A stretch of DNA of 64,000 bases from Hyperoplus lanceolatus (taxonomy: Eukaryota; Chordata; Actinopteri; Uranoscopiformes; Ammodytidae), in the NCBI GenBank assembly GCA_026929865.2, contig CM049402.1:26667001-26731000 (forward strand), given 5' to 3'. Made by a program: the position numbers and the translations under genes. This document shows, piece after piece, positions 36,203-47,596 of the stretch. Under the pieces are notes generated by a model. The model had not been told where the DNA came from. It saw only the letters and a program-made list of their open reading frames with translations, and searched no databases. The first letter of the stretch is position 1, and the number at the start of each line of letters is the position of its first letter.

Positions 36203-37317
36203 TACGCATGAAAGAAATAGCAAGAAGTTACTTTTGGTGGCCTAAGATGGATAGCCAGATTGAGGAGCTTGCCAAAAGCTGTTCATCATGCCAAAAAGTC
36301 AGAAACAATCCTCCCCCCGCACCGCTTCACCCCTGGGAGTTTCCACAAGGACCATGGCAGCGTGTGCATATTGATTTTGCGGGACCATTTGAGGACAGAA
36401 TGTTTCTTATTGCTGTTGATGCACACAGTAAATGGCCGGAGGTGGCTATCATGAGATCAACCACGGCGGAGAGGACTATTGAGAAGTTGGGGGAAATGTT
36501 TAGTCGGTTTGGATCTCCTGCACAGCTTGTATCTGACAATGGACCTCAATTTATCTCACAGGAAATGGCCGGTTTCCTACAAGCTAATGGTGTTCAACAC
36601 ATTAAGTCAGCTCCCTACCACCCCGCAACAAATGGTCTCGCTGAACGGTTCGTTCAAACCATGAAGCATGCTTTGAAATCATCACAGGGACAAGGAACAC
36701 TACATCAGAGACTGCACATCTTCCTGCTGACTTACCGCAACAGTGCACATGCAACCACTAAGACTTCTCCTGCTAGCCTAATGCTGAAGAGAGACCTGCG
36801 CACCACCTTTGACCTCTTGAAACCCTCATCGGTGAAGGACGTTGTCCAAAGTCAACAAGAGAAACAGGTTGTTTACAGAGAACAGAAGGGCAAAGGAAGA
36901 GTTTTCACCGCAGGAGAATCTGTGCTAGTAAGGAACTATCGTGGTGAACCTAAATGGATTCCCGCCACTATCATTGCACAAACTGGTCCGGTGTCTTACA
37001 CGGTCCAGACAGCTGATAGTGTTTGGCGAAGACACGTTGACCAAGTCCTGCAGACTCCGCCAGTGCCGGTGGTGCCGCCACTGGATGCAGATGTACCTGT
37101 CACTACACCGGTCCATCTACCCTCACAAGTGCAGGACCCAACGGTACTAGAGACAACTGTTCCAGTGGAGGAAGCGGCTGTAGCGGAAGCTGGGAGACCG
37201 CCCCTTACAGTAGCACCTGCATCAAGTTCACCTTTGGAAGACCATGAGAGTAATGTGTCTGCGGAGAGTAGATACCCTACCAGAGAGCGGCGGCCTCCTG
37301 CTCGCATGGACTTATAG
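36166..37317 (+). pseudogene. Gypsy integrase
   Basis: A 383-codon frame without a proper start. It opens at the HHCC zinc finger (His6, His9, Cys39, Cys42). The catalytic core has Asp70 (HIDFAGP), Asp124 (SDNGPQF) and Glu160 (AERF), with exactly 35 residues between the last two, the DD35E arrangement. The C-terminal GPY/F-like module shows GPVSYTVQT at 274-282, then VWRRHVDQVL. A Pro/Val-rich tail of about 85 residues follows, with no chromodomain. The reading frame is otherwise intact to its TAG stop. It is offset from the RNase H frame, so it could not be translated as part of the polyprotein. Closely similar frames are often annotated in fish as 'K02A2.6-like'. Confidence 0.92.
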
Positions 37318-37530
37318 AGATTTAGTTAGTGACCGACCCAAGTTACTGGGGCAGAATAATCCCCATGGGTACGGTCAGGCAAGTGAGGTAGTCCACCCTC
37401 ACCCCTAGGTAGCTATGTAGATAATGCTGACCTATGTTGTACATTTTACATTTATTCACAACTGTTTAATGGTTGATCTAGCCTACAGTGTTATATTAGT
37501 CATGGTAGTTCACAAAAGTATGTTCTTTGT

Positions 37531-37544
37531 AAGAGGGGAGGAGA
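37531..37544 (+). other. Polypurine tract
   Basis: AAGAGGGGAGGAGA abuts the start of the 3' LTR (TGGG). This is where plus-strand DNA synthesis is primed, and it fixes the LTR's first base. Confidence 0.85.
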
Positions 37545-37704
37545 TGGGTTAACTATGATCCCGTAGTTATGAAGCCCCGGGTTACTCTGGGTAATATTCT
37601 GGCGGAAGTCCTCTCTCGTTGTTACCTCTGTTCACGTGCCATGATGGCTGAATAAACAGTTAATGCAACGTCGTTGTCCGTGCTTATGTGAGTTAACTAA
37701 TACC
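37545..37704 (+). repeat. 3' LTR, first part
   Basis: It matches the 5' LTR from its first base, with transitions at three positions (GTTACTCTGG, GTAATATTC, GTCGTTGTC). It ends at ACTAATACC, the 9-bp target of the inserted element. The LTR resumes at 38821. Confidence 0.92.
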
Positions 37705-38599
37705 TAGTCTCGCAAAGCCAGACCAAACTACAGCACGTAGTATGGTCTGGAAGCACTCTGTTTAGAGCCGTCTATTCGGGTGGGAAAACCGGGGGAAACT
37801 GGACTAGCCTGTTTGTATTTGTTTAAACCAATCACAATCATCTAGGGCGGGGCTAACCCCGGGAAGCAGCAGCGGTGTCCTGCAAAATAGTGCCGGGGGG
37901 GGGACTTATTTTGATGGAACGTCTTCACGTCCAGACGTCAGAGAAATGGCTAAACCCGCAAACGCCACACAAAAACTATTAAAGACAAAAGGAATATGCA
38001 TAGTGTGTTGCTTTCTAACCAGCATGTCAAGACATCATACACTTTAGCCCCCGAGGAGCTCACGGGATAACTTAACCGGAGTTAACTAGCCACGTAGTGT
38101 TATCTCTGGTAACATTATCATCGGCGGTTGAGAGGACGGCTACGGCGGTCGAGTAGAATTTTTAGCATTCGAGAACTTATGTCACCACCTCCTATCGCTG
38201 TAGTCAGAGCCGTAGTCCGTCTGTTTACAGGCAGAACAGGGTTTTGACGTTGTGAGCGCTACACCAACTGCAGCAAGTAGCCGTAAGAGTTGCTAGGTGA
38301 TAGTGGAAGCCGTTGGAATCTTTCCCCGTCGCTAAAACACCGCTGCTTAGTCCCTCACCAAAGAAAGGGAACGGCGGATCTTAATCTAGCTGGTTATAAG
38401 GTCCGGTGCTAAATTCAAACCCCCACGCTTCATTTTCCAGAGTTTATGAGGGTATTTCTGCCCGGGGGTAGTTGTACAATGAAGTTGGACAGCTAGGCTA
38501 GGCTAAACTAGGCTGCGTCCCGGACCGCCGCCGCCAATATTATTATCCCGAAGTATAGCCACACTTTATTTCCGTCTACAGTAATGTGACTTCTCACAC

Positions 38600-38645
<46 letters not shown>

Positions 38646-38811
38646 CGCTGCACATAAGCACACGGGTTGACTGTGAGCGAATTGTTTCCGAATTTAAGGG
38701 GGATCACAATAGGGGAAAGCCAGCAACCGGAAAAGGAGGGGGCTGCGTCAGGGCTGCGTTGCTTTTCGACGCAAGCGAATAGACGCTGGCGGAAGTGGTC
38801 ATGCCAGACTA
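37705..38811. mobile_element. 1107-bp element inserted in the 3' LTR, 9-bp target duplication
   Basis: ACTAATACC occurs on both sides (37696-37704, 38812-38820), and the LTR reads straight through if the insert is removed, so the ends are certain. The termini are TAGTCTCGCA and TGCCAGACTA, a short imperfect inverted repeat. A subterminal hairpin CCAGACCA...TGGTCTGG lies at 37720-37727 and 37745-37752. It contains a GT array (38602-38640) and no coding frame. Its ends and hairpin match the smaller nested element at 10205-10488. It is younger than the Gypsy insertion. Confidence 0.88.
38602..38640. repeat. (GT)n microsatellite inside inserted element
   Basis: A pure GT run followed by GAGAGAG, within the element that splits the 3' LTR. 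Confidence 0.95.
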
Positions 38812-38820
38812 ACTAATACC

Positions 38821-38844
38821 CTATGAAGAAGTTAGGACATAATA
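38821..38844 (+). repeat. 3' LTR, last part
   Basis: CTATGAAGAAGTTAGGACAT and the following AATA complete the 3' LTR after the insertion. The bases that follow (CTGGTGAAAA) are outside the retrotransposon. Confidence 0.9.
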
Positions 38845-41078
38845 CTGGTGAAAAAGAAAAATTGCAGCATGAGCTAACTCACTTTTCTCCAACTCTGCCT
38901 CTCATTCTGAATATTTCTCCTGGAATATTAAGACATCTCCCCAGTAATGTCCCTGAGATATTCAGCTCCCTCCGAGCCGTTATTGATGTATCACGGGGAC
39001 TGTTGTCATTGTAGCCTGGAGTAAAAGCATGGCACACAGGCTCTCACTTATACTCTCAGTGGATTTATCATGGAGATATGCAGGGCTTTTTGTAAAGACT
39101 GTACATCATGGCAGAGCTTTTTCCAATATCCTGTGTCTCATGCAGAGCAGGAGAGCACGAGCGTAATCATCCAGTTTTGTGGAGAAGTTGAAGGATGATT
39201 AGGATGTTAAAGTCTTTTAAAGGAGGGTTTAAATCACATGAACTTTTTTCTCAGAGACACCAAACACACAAGTATATTGGACAAGCGAATACACTGGAAG
39301 TCTGGCTGGATGTTCTGCTTGGGTTGGTACCATATAGGCCAGCAATCACTTGGGATGTAAGAGCAGCATCAGTCCCCCACTCTATACGCACCAATGGCTC
39401 CTCCGGCAGGCTGACATTACACAGCCTAATTGCCGAGAGGGAAAGGGAAGGAAACTTTTACAACTATAGCCAACACAGCTACTAATGTAATGGGATAGGA
39501 TCCACCACATACTTGGACATTTCCTAGCCCCAGTTTGTCTCTTTCACCATGTGTGTTTATTGTCGTTTTGCACTGCTGAGTATGTTTGAGTCATTTAAAT
39601 GAGTCATTGGAAGGTACAACTCACTTTAAAACAAACTTTTGCTGGATTCTAGTCATGCTGGGGTCTCAGCAACTATCAGACGGATTCATACACGATTCCG
39701 TACAGACACTTGTGGATCCCAAAGGATGCTCTTTCAGACCTCTAATGATCCCTGAAAAGACTATTGTGCGGATGTATTGCTGTTTGTTTATGTGAAGTAC
39801 CTGTACAGTTTTACCACTGTTTAATTAAAGCATTCCAGCCCAAGAACTAACTACTCAGGTTTCAGTTGTTATGTTGACATCAGACATTTATTATTTAACC
39901 AGAAACAATCACAGTGTCCAAACAGCTGGATTTCAATGCAGATACATATTGTCAACGACATGGCAATTAACTGTTGTCTTGCAATATGAGAACTGTTCAA
40001 CATTGTATTGTTGGGAATTGACAGGCATTGTCACTGAGGTGTAATCCTCATGGTGGAAATGTAGCTGAGTTTCAGCTGTTACTAAACACAAAAGGTATTA
40101 TACTTGTTAAAGTAAAGTATAACATTTTGACAAGCTTTACAACTATTGAAAAAGTATTCTGATTACTTGCACATGGCTTGACGTTTTAACATAATTGAGT
40201 TTCATATAAGTGTATAAATAGCTTGCATCTATTTAACTATGTTCCTAAAGTGTAATGGCTGCCGTGGTGGCCATCATTTGTCACACACATAATTAGCTGC
40301 AGAAGAGCATTTAGAGCCTGAATAGTTGATGTGCAGATTTATGGAAGTGGAATGGTCAAACTCAAACATCTAAATAGCTGGATCATATCCTTAATTGGGA
40401 TGATGGTATGTGTTTTGGGAGCTCGTCAGATATCATATCGCTGATGTTATCTGGATAAAACAGCACCTCTGATATTGCTGTGTGTATGGCCTTAGGTGAG
40501 GCACCGAGCTCACTGGATTTTTGAGGCGTCGAAAGGGAAATGTTATGATTGAAGCAGGACTTTGATGTTCGAGCCATGATGTTCTCTTATGTTTACTCTT
40601 GAAAACTGTTTTGTCAGTAATTACACAAAATGAACTGCCGTTCCTCATTGACAAAGATACCATGTAATTGAGCTGCAGCAAAGCTTCTAATGTTTTTCTC
40701 GCCCGAAAAACTCAGCACTGACAGCACTGGCAACGTAATTAGAAAGTCATTTCACAGTGTTGCTGTTTGTGTGCACTTTTCAGGTGTGGGAGTTGGTACA
40801 TGAGATGGAGTGTGTTTCATTATGAGCTGGAGGTTTGCAACAGGAGAGCAATGCACTGTTGGCTATGAGCTGGGCTCATACAGCTCCGGTATCTATAAGA
40901 ATTACATCCATATTGGACATTTCTGCACATGTAATCGATATAAATGACACATAGTCAAATGTAATATGGAATATAACAGTGTGATAAAATAGTTGTTAAA
41001 AAAAGGAAAAAAGAAGATATACGGTATTCAGGGCTGTTCTCTCGGTAATAGAGTACAAACAAAAAAGAATGATATGTG
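38845..41078. other. Non-genic stretch
   Basis: No gene or recognised repeat. The first 200 bp and the segment near 39360-39440 have the complex, repeat-free texture of constrained sequence. No motif supports a function. Confidence 0.45.
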
Positions 41079-41108
41079 GGGCGCCCTTAGCTCAGTTGGT
41101 AGGGCGTC
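41079..41108 (+). mobile_element. tRNA-like SINE head fragment
   Basis: GGGCGCCCTTAGCTCAGTTG followed by GTAGGGCG matches the 5' end and A box of a tRNA-derived SINE (TAGCTCAGTTGG at 41088-41099). No B box or acceptor-stem partner follows, so it is neither a tRNA gene nor a complete SINE. Confidence 0.5.
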
Positions 41109-43037
41109 CCCGAGTCTCAGGCCATACAATAACTAAAGTATGTCGGTAAGTCATTCTCAAAATCCTGATGTTTTCTTCCTTGTTAACAATTTTCACATTT
41201 GTACAAATTTGGGAGAAAAAAAGAAGATTCTGTCACAGCATGCTTCTAAAACTGATGACATTTTGAGTGCCTAAAAGGAGCATTATATAGGTGACAACAT
41301 GGTTATTTGTCTTGTGAACAAGTCCCTTGACTGTTTGTCCATTGGTAATTCACACACGCATTAAAAGGCCCTGCAGTTTGAATAAATAAAACCTTTATCT
41401 GTGAGTGTGTGTGTGTGTGTGTGTGTTTGTGAGTTCATGGGAGGCCATATATGTCCACAGGAGAAAATGAAATCCCTGTCCAGACAATAGCTCCCAGTGG
41501 GTGTCACGCAGTCTGGAGATACTGCTGCTCTCCTGCAACAAAGGGAGACAGGAGGAAGAGGAGGAGGAGAGGAAGGTCCCCTGAGTTAAGGATGTTTTCA
41601 ATTTTCGAGAGACGTGATTTCAGCCCAACAGCCTGAAGCTTTCAGTCAAAATGACAAGGCTGTTTGTGTGCGTGTATCAGCGCGCATCACACACACACAC
41701 AGGGAAAAGAGCCATTTAATCAATCTCTTTGCCCGGGCGTCAAGCCTGCACACTCATATACATCAGGTGTGGCGTGTGCATACTTCATATCGCCCACTGC
41801 GATAGATTTATCATCGGAGTTGAACCCATGCTTCATATCCCTGCCCAGCCATCGATCGGCTGAACGCCAGTTGCCCTAAACATCCACTGGGAGCCACTCC
41901 ATTTGAAGATGGAAGTCAGGAGCCTGTCACCCTGACACAGCGGCTCTGAGAGAGATCAGCCAGCTCCATTGAAGTCATTTTCGACGGACACTCCCAAACC
42001 TCCTCCCCTTGCTATGTAGGTGCTGTGGTGTATGAGCTGGATTTGATTGCTTTTCAGACTCAGACACATGTTTTCTTCACATGTCCGTATTCGGTTTTTG
42101 TTATTCAATACTATATGAGGTGCTTGTATCTGATGATACTATCTGTATATACTATTTATTGAAGAAAACTGTCTCTATTTAGCAAACTAAAGGGCTTTGC
42201 TGCTACCGTACTGTGTGGTAGATATAACAAGTAGCTTATGTTAGCAACATTTGGATGGACTTGTGCTACTGATATAACCTGGCTCCGCCTCCGCTCCAGT
42301 TTCAGTTGAATGCTGCATTCCTTTATACTCAGAACTTAGACATTTCCGACTTGGTAGTTCCGAGTTCCGACCTGTCTGTGTTCCAGTGCATCTGCTCGGG
42401 AAAGTATGGACGCCTACAACCTTTCTAATCCAAATAACTAAACGTTAAGCTCTAGCAAGTTACCGTTGCCAGGAGTTGTGCTTTAAAACACTTTTCAGTT
42501 TGTGCTGGGGGTGAAGGTCGTGAGGAGGTTGAACCAATATGGACAAGTGTGTAGTGCTCACTCTGCTGTTAATATACTCCTTTGGATTCATTCCATTTTA
42601 ATTGGTCTCTTCCTATGCAGAGAAGATTTCCCACAAGTGACCATATGGGCACAAGCATTTCATTTACAGCAACTCAAACATTTAAGCATCTCATGTGTAA
42701 GAGATGGGGCGCTGTTTGTGCACTGCACTGATGAAGCGCTTGTGCACCTTTTTTAATGAATAGCTAGGGGTATTATACCTGTTTCTGTTACTCTGGTCAC
42801 GCAGCATTGCGTTACTTGACGTGCTGATCACGTGATCACCTTCGATCCGAGGCAGCATAGAAACTAAAGCGGGGACAACTTCACCAACGGTGTGCGTCGA
42901 AAGTACTGGCTTAAAGCTATGCCAGTCTTTGTTTCATTTAAATTGACCCAGTATAACCAGAGATATAATGGTTTGAAGTTGATACGTATCTATTTTATTT
43001 TCATGGGCTCAAAAGTATTAGAATTCGATGGTCGCGG
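41109..43037. other. Non-genic stretch
   Basis: No gene supported. A GT run lies at 41405-41426. Around 42300-42390 the words CCGACTTGGTAGTTCCGAG and TTCCGACCTG resemble the end of a fish MITE, but no inverted partner was found. The 84-codon frame at 42502-42756 has no motif. Confidence 0.45.
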
Positions 43038-43875
43038 CCATTATTTCAAGAGTACCTATTTGCAGACCCATGGAGAAACGGAGCTCCACCGGAAATACGA
43101 AATTTCTTCTTCGTTTTTTTTTTACTGGCGGCGATCACCCAGCGTTTCTTCTTCTTTTAGTTTTACTGCCGGCGTTCACCTAGCGGTGAATAATAACAAG
43201 ACACAGTTTCCACCGGTTATGGTGCTAGTAGACAGTAAAAGACAGTAAAATTCATGGTTTTCGACCAATGAAATGACGTTCGGGGAGGGACAACGCCTTT
43301 GACCAATGAACGAATGATATCTTTCTTTAATAGCTTTATAAAGTAATTGTCAGCATACAATTATATGAACACCCTTCCATTTTACAGATGGGGCAGAATA
43401 CCATGCACATATTTAAAGCTTTGGGGTTGTTGGAAAAAGTTGAACTTTTATCTTAGAAGTCCTGGAAACAAATGCTTGTCTTTTCCTCTTAAACAAAGCT
43501 GTAAATAGCCTTCACGTAGTGTCAGTTGGAGCCTTGTTGCAGCAGTGCAGGCTAATGCTAACTGTTTTCAGATTAATAAACCTATTGTATTGTAGCCTAT
43601 CTCATTCTGCGGCTGCACGCGATCGTTAATGTTCACTTGCGTGATCACAAAGTCACAGACGAGACGAAATGACACAAGCGAGAGCTGAAACATCCCTACG
43701 GTAGAGCTAAGAAGGCTCTGAGGGCGCTTCAGACCAACATTACCAACGTATGACGTACGAAAGAGATTCGTAGCAAAGAACGTAGGGGTTACGAATGACG
43801 TAGCGTTAAGAAGGCTCTAAGAAGGCTTTGGGAAACCGGCCCCTGGCCACTTGAGACCCTTAACAAACTGACTTA

Positions 43876-44843
43876 TGCCTCGTTTCCACCGAGTAGAGCG
43901 GGTCGGATCAGAGCGGGACAGCTCACTTTTAAGAATCTCGGTGTTGTTTCCACCGCCGACCCTACCCTTACTGGTAGGGCGGGGTTTAGGCTGGACTGCG
44001 TTAGCCGCCGCCAGAATGTGGGTCAAGCTATCGGGCTGTGGAACAACTGTGGTCAAGCCAGCGGTCAAGCCAGCGGTCTCTTGTTTTTGCTTGGTCAAAC
44101 CAGCCACTTCTTTATTTATTCCCCCCGTGTTGTGAGCACAGAGACTGCTCGGTGCAACTGATAAGAGACAGTGAGCGAACAGCGCTGGCTGCGGCAGCTA
44201 CATGACATCGTAGCAGTGGGACACAGTGTAGCTAACTGATTCATTTAATGACGAGGAAAAACACCACATAATAAACAGTGCCGCGCTCACATTTTCGCCA
44301 AAACTCTCTTCACTCTAGCCGAGGTGACTACAAACGGCGGAAATGATTCAAACCAGCCGCTTCTTTATTTATTCCCCCCGTGTTGTTGTGAGCGTGTATT
44401 TACTACTATCTATGGTGTAAACACAGAGACGACTCGGTGCAACTCATAGAGACAGTGAGCGAACAGTGCTGGCTGCGGCATCTACGTGACTAGCAGTGGG
44501 ACACAGTGTAACCAACTGATTAATTTATTGACGAGGAAAAACACCACACAATAAACAGTGCTTTGCTCACATTTTCGCCAAAACACAAGACTTTCTTCAC
44601 TCTTGCCGAGATGACTACACATGGCGGAAATTATTCTTTCGACCAATTGACGGCAGTGTGTAGCTCCGCCTTTTCAGCACCCTTTCAGGCGGCTAGTACC
44701 CCTACGGAGGAGTACTGAGATTAGGAGCGGCTCAGAGCGGTTAGGTGCGCTTAAACCGTACCCTACCCAACTTTTGGCAAATGAAAAGCCAAACTACCCG
44801 GACCGAACCACTCCGATCCGCTCTACTCGGTGGAAACGAGGCA
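43876..44843. mobile_element. PIF/Harbinger-type MITE (968 bp)
   Basis: The left end TGCCTCGTTTCCACCGAGTA and the right end (its reverse complement, CTACTCGGTGGAAACGAGGCA) match over at least 27 bp. TTA flanks both sides (43873-43875, 44844-44846), the TWA-type 3-bp duplication of PIF/Harbinger transposons. It has no coding capacity. It contains a direct duplication of about 250-285 bp (see next entry) and lies just inside the right arm of the composite element. Confidence 0.87.
44098..44636. repeat. Tandem duplication within the Harbinger-type MITE
   Basis: Unit 1 (about 44098-44349) and unit 2 (about 44350-44636) start AAACCAGCC.CTTCTTTATT and run in parallel through CAGAGAC..CTCGGTGCAACT, GACAGTGAGCGAACAG.GCTG, GACGAGGAAAAACACCACA and TGGCGGAAAT. 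Unit 2 has a 28-bp or so insertion near 44395 and a few small indels. Divergence is around 10%, so the duplication is not recent. Confidence 0.85.
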
Positions 44844-45011
44844 TTATTTTACTGTCTACTAGCACCATACCCTGTGGAAACTGTGTCTTGTTATTATTCA
44901 CCGCTAGGTGAACGCCGGCAGTAAAACAAAAAGAAGAAGAAACGCTGGGTGATCGCCGCCAGTAAAAAAAAACAAAGAAGAAATTTCGTATTTCCGGTGG
45001 AGCTCCGTTTC

Positions 45012-45621
45012 CCGAAGCTATGTCCCATTACAGAGACCACGCACTTGGTGGGACGCAGTCTCGCGGTCTATGAAGGCTATAGCCTATGAAGGCCGATTTT
45101 AAGGCCGATTCCAAGGCCAACGAGCCTTGTTAAATGAGACGGTCTCCGCAGGTCTCCGTTTACGAGCATTTCCGGTTTACGTAACAAGCCGTTACCTTGC
45201 GTGACGACTCGCCACTCCTGTGCTGCCTAGCAACCCTGATTGCTGCCAACGGAGACAGCCCTGTCAATGGAGGAAAAAAGAAAAAGAAATTGCCTACCAG
45301 ACGAAAAGAAAAAAAAGTACAAGAAAAAAAGAAAGGAAGATACAAGTTAAGAAGATGGAGCAACACGTTGCTGTTTTGTTATTTTTTATTTTATTTCATG
45401 CAATCTCTGAAAAAAACGCACTGAATCTTGGGATATGTTGGGCCACGAAGGATACATCTGATGCAGCCTTCAAAACCGTGAAACGAAGGCTTCATTTCTC
45501 GGCCGCATATGAGGAGCCTTGCAAGGAGCCTTGCAAATGGGACAGCCTTTGCGCGCCGCTATGACGCAATCGGTCTTCAAATGCAGCCTCCGTAGGCTGC
45601 AACCCCTGAATCAAGACACAG
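45012..45621. mobile_element. Repeat inserted in the composite's right arm
   Basis: This segment separates CTCCGTTTC (45003-45011) from CCCATGTGTCTGCAAATAGG (45622-45641), which are contiguous in the left arm apart from two bases. Its ends are GCTATGTCCCATTACAGAGA and TGAATCAAGACACAGC, matching as inverted GCT[A/G]TGTC. It contains GGAGCCTTGCAA repeats near 45514-45535 and a lysine-coding A-rich stretch near 45270-45350. It resembles an abundant fish repeat with GCTGTGTCCCAATTCA ends. Target duplication not resolved. Confidence 0.6.
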
Positions 45622-45647
45622 CCCATGTGTCTGCAAATAGGTGCCTC

Positions 45648-47596
45648 CATAGACATTATAAAGGATAGACGCCTCGTTGGCCGCTACTGCCTATTGGCGC
45701 TGACGAGAAATGCGGGCGCCATCTTGAACCGGTCACACGTTCCACTCAGTGTAGTCTGTTTGGCAGGTGCAATGAACTGTCAGCGCATGTAATTAATCAT
45801 ATCTCATTAAATACCAAACTGATTTTCACGCGGTTTTCTTTGCTGCAAAGATCATACATGTAGCTAAGATACAGGCACAAGTTTCGACGTGTTTTAATAT
45901 TCATAGTGGTCTTAACAGTCATAGAAGATTCTGATATGATATAGGCTAGCCTAAGTAACCAGACGTCCGAGATCAAAACGAGGAACATCCCCCGAAAAGG
46001 GGGAAAACGGAGACATTTCCAGTTTGACTAGCAATCTGATTGAAAAACCTAATGAGGTGTCAACAAAACGGGAACAGGTAGTTGTTTCTGTTTAGCCAGG
46101 GACAGGCAACCAACAATGGGGACGTCTGGTCACCTTTATGATAGCCTATGTGATGTAGGCTATGATAGGTATTTTGCAAATCACACACTTTAGACTAAAT
46201 ATGATAGAGAAGCAGAAACAGATAGGGGCAGTAAAGTCAGCTATTTTAATAAGTTAACAATATATGATTAGGCTCTATATAAATATATTTATTAATTTAC
46301 AGTGACGAGCATACACAATAAAGACAATCACAGGGATAACAGAAACAGAGAACAGAAATAAAATAGGATAAAATATATTAATTTAAATAAAGTAGGCCTA
46401 TACAAAAAAATACTAAATGAACAATTAATTCAGCTAAAACAGTCACAGTCAGATGTGTAAAATTCAGAAATCATAGATTCAAATAAACCAAGAGTAGGAA
46501 GAGCAGTCATTTTTAAGTTGCTCTGCAGAGCATTCCATGAATTAGGGGCACTACATGAAAAGGCAGTTATTCCTAAACTGGAGTTAGCTCGGGGCAATTT
46601 AGGAGGAGTAGTCGAGCATGGTACATATGAAGGTTGGATGTTTCCCATGAAGGCATTAAATATAAATAAAAACCAGTGTATAATATCTCATTAAAAGAGA
46701 AGGACAACATGAGTGTTCATGTAAAAATATGTTTTATTTCTCTAATTTAAAACACAAGCTTGTTAGGCAATTGCCTCTTAAAAGAGGACGGGATTATTTA
46801 AAAGCAAAGTCTTCTTGGTTGTCCAATGTTCTATAGGCCTACTAGGGGGGGAATACCAAGTTCAGTCTAGTCTCGAGTTGGTTCCTCATACACAGACAGG
46901 AAATCAATGCGTGCCTTGCAGCGCGGTACATTTAAAAACACATTCAATACAAAACCACAGCAATCAAAAGTATTAAATTAAGGGAAAATCAAACAACAAC
47001 AGCAAACAATAATACTCAAATGCATAAAATAAAGTTAACCATCCTTACAATCGCATTTTACTCCGAAGAGAAATTCAAGCGAGGCGATCGAGTTTGGCAA
47101 TGTGGTGCAGCCTTAATTTGTGAAAGACAGACACAACCAATGACAACAAGTCGGAATGGTGGTTGTCGATGCCAAACTGTGTCTCCTCAATATGTTCCCC
47201 AAGCAGAAACACATCCTCCATTTCAATCTCCTCCCGGACGAAGTGTGTGACTCGGACGTCTGGTTATTATATCATATCAGAATCTTCTATGACTGTTAAG
47301 CCCACTATGAATATTAAAACACGTCGAAACTTGTGCCCTGTATCTTAACTACGTGTATGATCTTTGCAGCAAAGAAAACCGCGTGAAAATCAGTTTGGTA
47401 TTTAATGAGATATGATTAATTTTTTTGAAAAGAAAAATCATGTATTTGAATGAGATATGATTAATTACATGCGCTGACAGTTCATTCCACCTGCCAAACA
47501 GACTACACTGAGTGGAACGTGTGACCGGTCCAAGATGGCGCCCGCATTTCTCGCGCTCAACGCCCAATGCGGCGTCTATCCTTTATAATTTCTATG
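45648..47596. mobile_element. hAT-like foldback element with ~330-bp inverted arms
   Basis: The left arm (45648-45970) and right arm (47251-47596) are inverted copies throughout, starting CATAGACATTATAAAGGATA and ending at AACCAGACGTCCGAG. The flanking 8-mers GGTGCCTC (45640-45647) and AGTGCCTC (47597-47604) differ by one transition and fit an 8-bp duplication. The right arm is about 23 bp longer because of a local duplication around AATGAGATATGATTAATT (47405-47465). Between the arms lie a second CCAGACGTCC-type pair (45960-46130) and a LINE fragment (46430-46648). If transcribed, the arms would form a long RNA hairpin. No transposase frame. Confidence 0.82.
46430..46648 (-). pseudogene. LINE ORF2 C-terminal fragment
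   Basis: The minus-strand frame contains PRANSSLGITAFSCSAPNSW followed by NALQSNLKM...T.GLFESMISEF. This is the C-terminal end seen in L2/CR1-like LINE proteins, after the reverse transcriptase: 'T.LG..AF...AP..WN.LQ..LK'. The fragment at 49828-50028 has the same pattern. It is 5'-truncated and lies in the interior of the foldback element, where it may have been captured. Confidence 0.6.

Larger units (their letters stand above)
33078..38844 (+). mobile_element. Ty3/Gypsy LTR retrotransposon, defective
   Basis: The element is bounded by two LTRs of about 184 bp and carries gag, protease, reverse transcriptase, RNase H and integrase in the Ty3/Gypsy order. The integrase has a GPY/F-type C-terminus and no chromodomain is visible. 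The LTRs differ by 3 transitions in 184 aligned positions (1.6%), so the insertion is fairly recent. It is nevertheless dead: a frame change in gag (near 33829), a stop in RT (35264-35266) and an internal deletion with frame change between RNase H and integrase (near 36160). The 3' LTR is split by a later 1.1-kb insertion. I could not identify a confident 4-6 bp target duplication. Confidence 0.93.

Noticed and set aside
33057..38849. CTGGT on both sides of the Gypsy element as a 5-bp target duplication
   Set aside because: It would require the 5' LTR to start about 12 bp upstream of where the 3' LTR starts after the polypurine tract, which is inconsistent; probably a coincidence.
41079..41125. 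Possible tRNA gene
   Set aside because: An A box is present but no B box, anticodon arm or acceptor-stem pairing follows; a SINE head fragment fits better.
45197..45424. Lysine-rich frame resembling a nuclear localisation tail
   Set aside because: It comes from an A-rich tract within an interspersed repeat; no start context or partner domain.
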